Positions 43,822 through 47,707 of a stretch of 47,707 bases of DNA are shown here, in pieces. Origin of the DNA: Cyanobacteriota bacterium. Lineage in GTDB: Bacteria; Cyanobacteriota; Cyanobacteriia; Leptolyngbyales; Leptolyngbyaceae. The DNA lies in assembly GCA_026389365.1 (NCBI GenBank), contig JAPLHZ010000197.1:1-47707 (forward strand), in the 5' to 3' direction. Positions within the stretch are counted from its first letter, which is position 1, and each line of letters starts with the position of its first letter. The translations under genes were made by a program, and so were the position numbers. Under the pieces are notes generated by a model. It worked only from the letters and a program-made list of their open reading frames with translations. It did no database searches and was not told where the DNA came from.

Positions 43822-45864
43822 ATGAAAACCCCAAAATGCATCTATCAATTCAGTACTATCCAAATTTTGTTGTTATTGGGACTCTCTCAATCAGCCATTT
43901 CGCAACCAATTCCATTTTACAAAACAACTGTAACTAGCAACGCTGATGAGATCAAGGCTGACAATGGCTTAACTCTCAGAGAATCGATCGCATTAATTAA
44001 TGGTGAATTGAAACTTGAAAATCTGAGTAGCGCCGAACGATCGCAAGTCACTCCCGCATCTCAAGCCTCCACGATCGGTTTCAATCTGCCCTCCGGACAA
44101 ACCCAAATTGCTCTTAAGTCTGAATTACCATCAATTACCATTCCCGGCACCACAATCGACGGCACCACTCAACCCGGTTATGACGCAACCAAATCTGCAA
44201 CCCAAGAGATTAACATTGCGATTCCCGTTGTTGAATTGATTCCGGCGGCGAATGTGGATGTGTTGCGCGGGTTGACTATTGTGAGCGATCGCGTAACCAT
44301 TCGGGGGTTAAGCATTCATGGGTTTTCAGCCGCCCACAAATCCACCGCCATGACCCCGCCCGCCGATATTTTTATTAGCCATGCAACCCCACCGCCCAGC
44401 ATCGAAAAGCAGAAAATGCCTGCAAATTTTGCCCCTTATTATCCCGATGACATACCGCCTAAAAATACCATCATTGAAAACAACTGGTTGGGCCTTTCTC
44501 CGATCGGTAAAACTGACCGACCATCAGCCTTTGGGGTATCGGTCTTTCATGGTGAAAACACAACAATTCGACGAAACCGGATTGAGTTTCATGACGGGAG
44601 CGCAATCATCACGAGTGTCGCTGTGACCAATACTGACGTAAGTGAAAATATTATTGTTAATAATGGCCTCGCCGGAATGCCTGATGCAATTAGACTCGAA
44701 GGCAATGTCGATCGTTCTCGTATTCATGGCAATCTTATGTGCGGAAATGATGGTGCAGGCGTGTATTTGTTTAAACCGGAAGGTACTGTAAAAATCAGTG
44801 ACAATCAAATCCGATATAACGGTCGCAGACTCCGCCGAGCAGCTATCTACCTTACAGGTTCTGGCCATGAAGTGACAGACAATCAAATCTCTCATCAATC
44901 GGGATCTGGGGTTGTCGTTGGGGCTTATCCTCAGAGCGATCGGAACATTATCACCAATAATCGATTTGATGCCCTTGAAGGAATGAGCATTGATCTCAAC
45001 ACTCAAGAGAATACCTACGCGCAAGCTTGGCAAACGGGAGACGGACCCAATCCAAAACGCAAAGGGAGTTATCGTCATCTCGAAACGGGCAACGCTGCGA
45101 TCGATTCCCCTGAATTTACAACGGATGAATTTACCAACGCTAGCGTGATTACTGGAACCGCTGAACCCAACAGCCAAATTGCACTTTATAAAGTCCAATC
45201 GAATCCGGAAGACGATCGCGGACCATTAAGCCAACCGATCGGGCAAGCCACTGCCAATGGGGACGGGAAATTCACGACGCAACTGACGGGATTAGTCAAG
45301 GGTGATCGGATTAGTGCAACAGCAACAGATCTCACAAAAGGAACCTCAGAACCCGCGATTAATGCTGCGATCGGGACTTGGAATGATGTCAAAATAAGTC
45401 GTAATCCTACGGCGATTCCGGCCTGCACGACTCCGCCAAATCCTCCTGCGACTGTTCCACCGCCTATTCTTCCCGTCAAGCTCAAAGCCCCGACTCGGAT
45501 TCATTTCGCCCTAGATCAAGACTTTATTAGTCCGGTGAGTGCCACAATTCTCAACAGGATCGCTACCGTCCTAAATCAGTATCCCGGCGTGAGTATTGAA
45601 CTCGAAGGCCACACGGATCCCCGTGCAAATAACGATTATAATCAAGCGCTCGGAATGCGCCGTGCGACTAATGCCCGAAACTATTTACTAAGGCAAGGCA
45701 TTAGCGCTAGCCGGATGACATTACGATCGTTGGGCGAAACCAAACGAATTGCAAAAGGCGATTCCAAAATTGATTATGCTCGCGATCGGAGAGTGGAAAT
45801 TATCTATCGTGATAGTGATGGTTTTGAACTCACAGTGGAAGAGAGTGATTTACAACTGGAGTGA
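43822..45864 (+). CDS. Parallel beta-helix protein with C-terminal OmpA domain
   Basis: A 680-residue exported protein. The signal peptide is near LLLLGLSQSAISQP. Residues about 90-440 are a NosD/pectate-lyase-like right-handed beta helix with N-rich turns (TIIENNWLGLSP, RRNRIEFHDGSAI, NDGAGVYLF, NIITNNRFDAL). A Thr/Ala-rich domain follows, then a Pro linker. The OmpA peptidoglycan-binding domain (about 555-670) has LEGHTDPRANNDYNQALGMR and RATNARNYLLRQGIS, then YARDRRVEI. It should be held to the wall by the OmpA domain. The start ATG lies 2 bases after the barrel gene, with ggag inside that gene as ribosome site. Confidence 0.85.
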   Translation: MKTPKCIYQFSTIQILLLLGLSQSAISQPIPFYKTTVTSNADEIKADNGLTLRESIALINGELKLENLSSAERSQVTPASQASTIGFNLPSGQTQIALKSELPSITIPGTTIDGTTQPGYDATKSATQEINIAIPVVELIPAANVDVLRGLTIVSDRVTIRGLSIHGFSAAHKSTAMTPPADIFISHATPPPSIEKQKMPANFAPYYPDDIPPKNTIIENNWLGLSPIGKTDRPSAFGVSVFHGENTTIRRNRIEFHDGSAIITSVAVTNTDVSENIIVNNGLAGMPDAIRLEGNVDRSRIHGNLMCGNDGAGVYLFKPEGTVKISDNQIRYNGRRLRRAAIYLTGSGHEVTDNQISHQSGSGVVVGAYPQSDRNIITNNRFDALEGMSIDLNTQENTYAQAWQTGDGPNPKRKGSYRHLETGNAAIDSPEFTTDEFTNASVITGTAEPNSQIALYKVQSNPEDDRGPLSQPIGQATANGDGKFTTQLTGLVKGDRISATATDLTKGTSEPAINAAIGTWNDVKISRNPTAIPACTTPPNPPATVPPPILPVKLKAPTRIHFALDQDFISPVSATILNRIATVLNQYPGVSIELEGHTDPRANNDYNQALGMRRATNARNYLLRQGISASRMTLRSLGETKRIAKGDSKIDYARDRRVEIIYRDSDGFELTVEESDLQLE

Positions 45865-45921
45865 TGGCGTTGATGTTTCACATCGTATTTTAATTTTTTA
45901 CTGTGAGTTAAGGTGAATCCC

Positions 45922-47595
45922 ATGAGTTTTTTTATCAAGCCCGTTCAAGTCCGATCGATTCAATGTTCTAAAAATAATCTACTTGCCGCTTCTATTACCA
46001 TTCTCAGTAGCATTCTAGGTGTCGCTAACTCTGCCCATGCTGAAGGAAGCAAAGACCTCTATCCATCGGGTGCCACGGGTTCCCGCGCTAACATTGAATG
46101 GCGGGCGGCAAGTGACGGATTGTATGGCGGAATATTAATTAGACGATCGCTCTTCAAAGTTTATGCAAGAGCAGGCGAAACAATTCTGCTGGGTTCTAGT
46201 GCAGTTGGCGTTAACAATGGGGATATTCTTCTTTACAAACCTGGGGATGTCATCGGGGCAATAGGTGCCGAAACTGTCCTAGCCCCAGCGTTTGCCATCC
46301 TAAGATGCAACATCGCCCAACCCGGTAACGGAATCATCAATAGCCGCGCCAAAGAACTCGCTGGACCGACCCCAGCCGCAGGAGGCTATACACCATGTAC
46401 CTACACCGTACCCATAGGTGGTGATGGAGTTTATGATGTGGTTTTCACGGGACCGAGTGGGTTTGGGGCGACTGGAGACGGAGGTGTTACAGGCAGTATT
46501 GCGGATGATCCCGGAAATTTTAATGCGGGGCAAGGTTCTAGCATATCCACTTGGGATGTGACGGTGCGGAATAGTACGGGGACGAATCAAAACGGGCGGC
46601 TTTTTACTTACTATCTCACGGCCTTCACTGGGGTCCCCACCAATGGCTCTGGACGACCTATCAACTCCACTATTTTCCCCGTCACCACGGATGGCTATCA
46701 GTATGAAACCGCCTTTAAGGGATTAGATCCCAATGGATTCGTCGCATTTGCCAACCGATCGGGCTTTCTAAATAGTGATGGAACTCCGCTTTACCGCGAT
46801 GCGCTCGGGGTCGTGGGTGGGCCAAATCCAGCTCTAATCCAAACGATTCAGGGGGGGGTAACCATGGCCCGCCCTGAATTTCCTCTTTTCTTCAATCAAG
46901 CTGACTCAACAGCTCTCTCAGCCCTTGGCATTCTAACCCCCACGTTGCCCGTTCTCTCTAACCTGACATTTGCCGGAACCGCCCCCGCCGCCAACACCAG
47001 TACTGAAAACACGGGTGGTACATTCACGTTTCAGACCAATGTTCTCGGTAGTTACGAGTTGGTGATTAGTAGCAATGGTACGGATTTTGACCCGACCAAT
47101 CCGCTCAACCGCACGATTCGGAAACAAACGACCGGACCGCAGAATGTTGTGGTTGTGTGGGACGGGAAACGCAATGATGGTACATTTTTCCCGGTCAATA
47201 CAACTCAGCCTAACTATCCTGTACGAGCCAGCCTTCGCAACGGAGAATATCACTTTCCACTCCTAGATGCGGAGAATAGCACCAACGGTGGTCCGTCATT
47301 TACCCTCCTTAATGCTCCAGGACCCTTTGCGCCAGGGTTCACAGCAACCACAGCGTTTTATGACGATCGGGGCTACATTACAGCAAACGGTACAACGGTC
47401 GGGACTGCTCTGAATGGTCCGCTTTGTTCGGGAACTACTAACTTGCCAAATCCTATTTTCAGCAACACCACAACGGGCTATGACTCCACTACGTCAGTAA
47501 GAGCTTATGGCCAAGCCTCAGGCGGCAACAGCAATGTCCCCTGTGCTGGCTCCTTTGGGGATGCGAAGCAGGGTGGTTTCATACTAGGGAAATAA
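45922..47595 (+). CDS. Secreted cyanobacterial surface protein of unknown function
   Basis: A protein of about 557 residues. The signal peptide ends near GVANSAHAEG. The mature N-terminus SKDLYPSGATGSRANIEWRA is typical of large cyanobacterial extracellular proteins I recall, which continue into DUF11 or similar repeats; this one stops at GGFILGK with no further domain. There is a FlgD-Ig-like part (about 350-440) with VVVWDGKRNDGTFFPVN. ATG 45922 behind aaggtg is preferred over GTG 45913. A G8 run lies at 46851-46858 inside the gene. It follows the OmpA gene by about 57 bases and is probably the substrate or surface layer of the module. Confidence 0.72.
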   Translation: MSFFIKPVQVRSIQCSKNNLLAASITILSSILGVANSAHAEGSKDLYPSGATGSRANIEWRAASDGLYGGILIRRSLFKVYARAGETILLGSSAVGVNNGDILLYKPGDVIGAIGAETVLAPAFAILRCNIAQPGNGIINSRAKELAGPTPAAGGYTPCTYTVPIGGDGVYDVVFTGPSGFGATGDGGVTGSIADDPGNFNAGQGSSISTWDVTVRNSTGTNQNGRLFTYYLTAFTGVPTNGSGRPINSTIFPVTTDGYQYETAFKGLDPNGFVAFANRSGFLNSDGTPLYRDALGVVGGPNPALIQTIQGGVTMARPEFPLFFNQADSTALSALGILTPTLPVLSNLTFAGTAPAANTSTENTGGTFTFQTNVLGSYELVISSNGTDFDPTNPLNRTIRKQTTGPQNVVVVWDGKRNDGTFFPVNTTQPNYPVRASLRNGEYHFPLLDAENSTNGGPSFTLLNAPGPFAPGFTATTAFYDDRGYITANGTTVGTALNGPLCSGTTNLPNPIFSNTTTGYDSTTSVRAYGQASGGNSNVPCAGSFGDAKQGGFILGK

Positions 47596-47641
47596 AATAA
47601 ATGGGCCTAGATTTATATCATTCAGTGCTAAGAAAATGAGG

Positions 47642-47674
47642 ATGGACTGATATTGTAATCGTTGGTCAGTCCAT
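47642..47674 (+). terminator. Possible terminator hairpin after the surface operon
   Basis: Arms atggactga (47642-47650) and tcagtccat (47666-47674) form a 9-bp stem with a 15-nt loop, but no T-run follows, so it is a weak terminator call. Confidence 0.4.
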
Positions 47675-47707
47675 GTCCCTCATCACTCAATTAAAACAAA
47701 TTTCCGA

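Overview
The window is chromosomal DNA from a cyanobacterium. The evidence is a photosystem II gene (psbZ), a Ycf52-type acetyltransferase, an NdbB-type NAD(P)H dehydrogenase, cyanobacteria-restricted unknown proteins, and very frequent GCGATCGC (HIP1) octamers and their CGATCG cores in genes and terminators. No tRNA, rRNA, CRISPR array, intact insertion sequence or prophage was seen.

Layout. (1) 0.1-2.7 kb, minus strand: dnaJ-like, DUF3143, cbiT, cdsA. (2) 2.9-5.7 kb: a Crp/Fnr-type regulator (+) convergent on sodB (-), with an RlpA-like wall protein upstream of sodB. (3) 6.1-9.8 kb, minus strand: a three-gene MacAB/DevBCA-like efflux system. (4) 10.1-20.2 kb: housekeeping genes, namely a repeat-containing unknown protein, an alpha/beta hydrolase, ribH, psbZ, a tRNA nucleotidyltransferase, a di-heme cytochrome, a GNAT enzyme, thiC behind a TPP riboswitch, an HTH protein, argC and ssb. 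(5) 20.5-24.4 kb, plus strand: mreB-mreC-mreD, then an NdbB-like dehydrogenase. (6) 24.6-35.3 kb, minus strand: a Wzx/Wzy-type exopolysaccharide cluster with two glycosyltransferases, a Wzc-like copolymerase, a Wza-like exporter, a Wzy-like polymerase, two acyltransferases and a flippase. (7) 35.3-39.1 kb: a gene remnant next to an inverted repeat, then mutL coupled to an SbcD-like nuclease. (8) 39.5-47.6 kb, plus strand: four tightly packed genes for large exported proteins (DUF11/SdrD-B protein, Ig-plus-beta-barrel protein, beta-helix/OmpA protein, secreted 557-residue protein).

The most interesting items are: the four-gene surface module, which I read as an uncharacterised outer-membrane display or export apparatus; a TPP riboswitch with about 41 extra nucleotides between P4 and P5; three long, perfect, sequence-unrelated hairpins in cell-wall or cell-shape genes (inside the RlpA-like gene, between mreB and mreC, inside mreD); and short tandem duplications (9-22 bp units) in many intercistronic gaps. 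All function calls come from reading the sequence; no database search was run.
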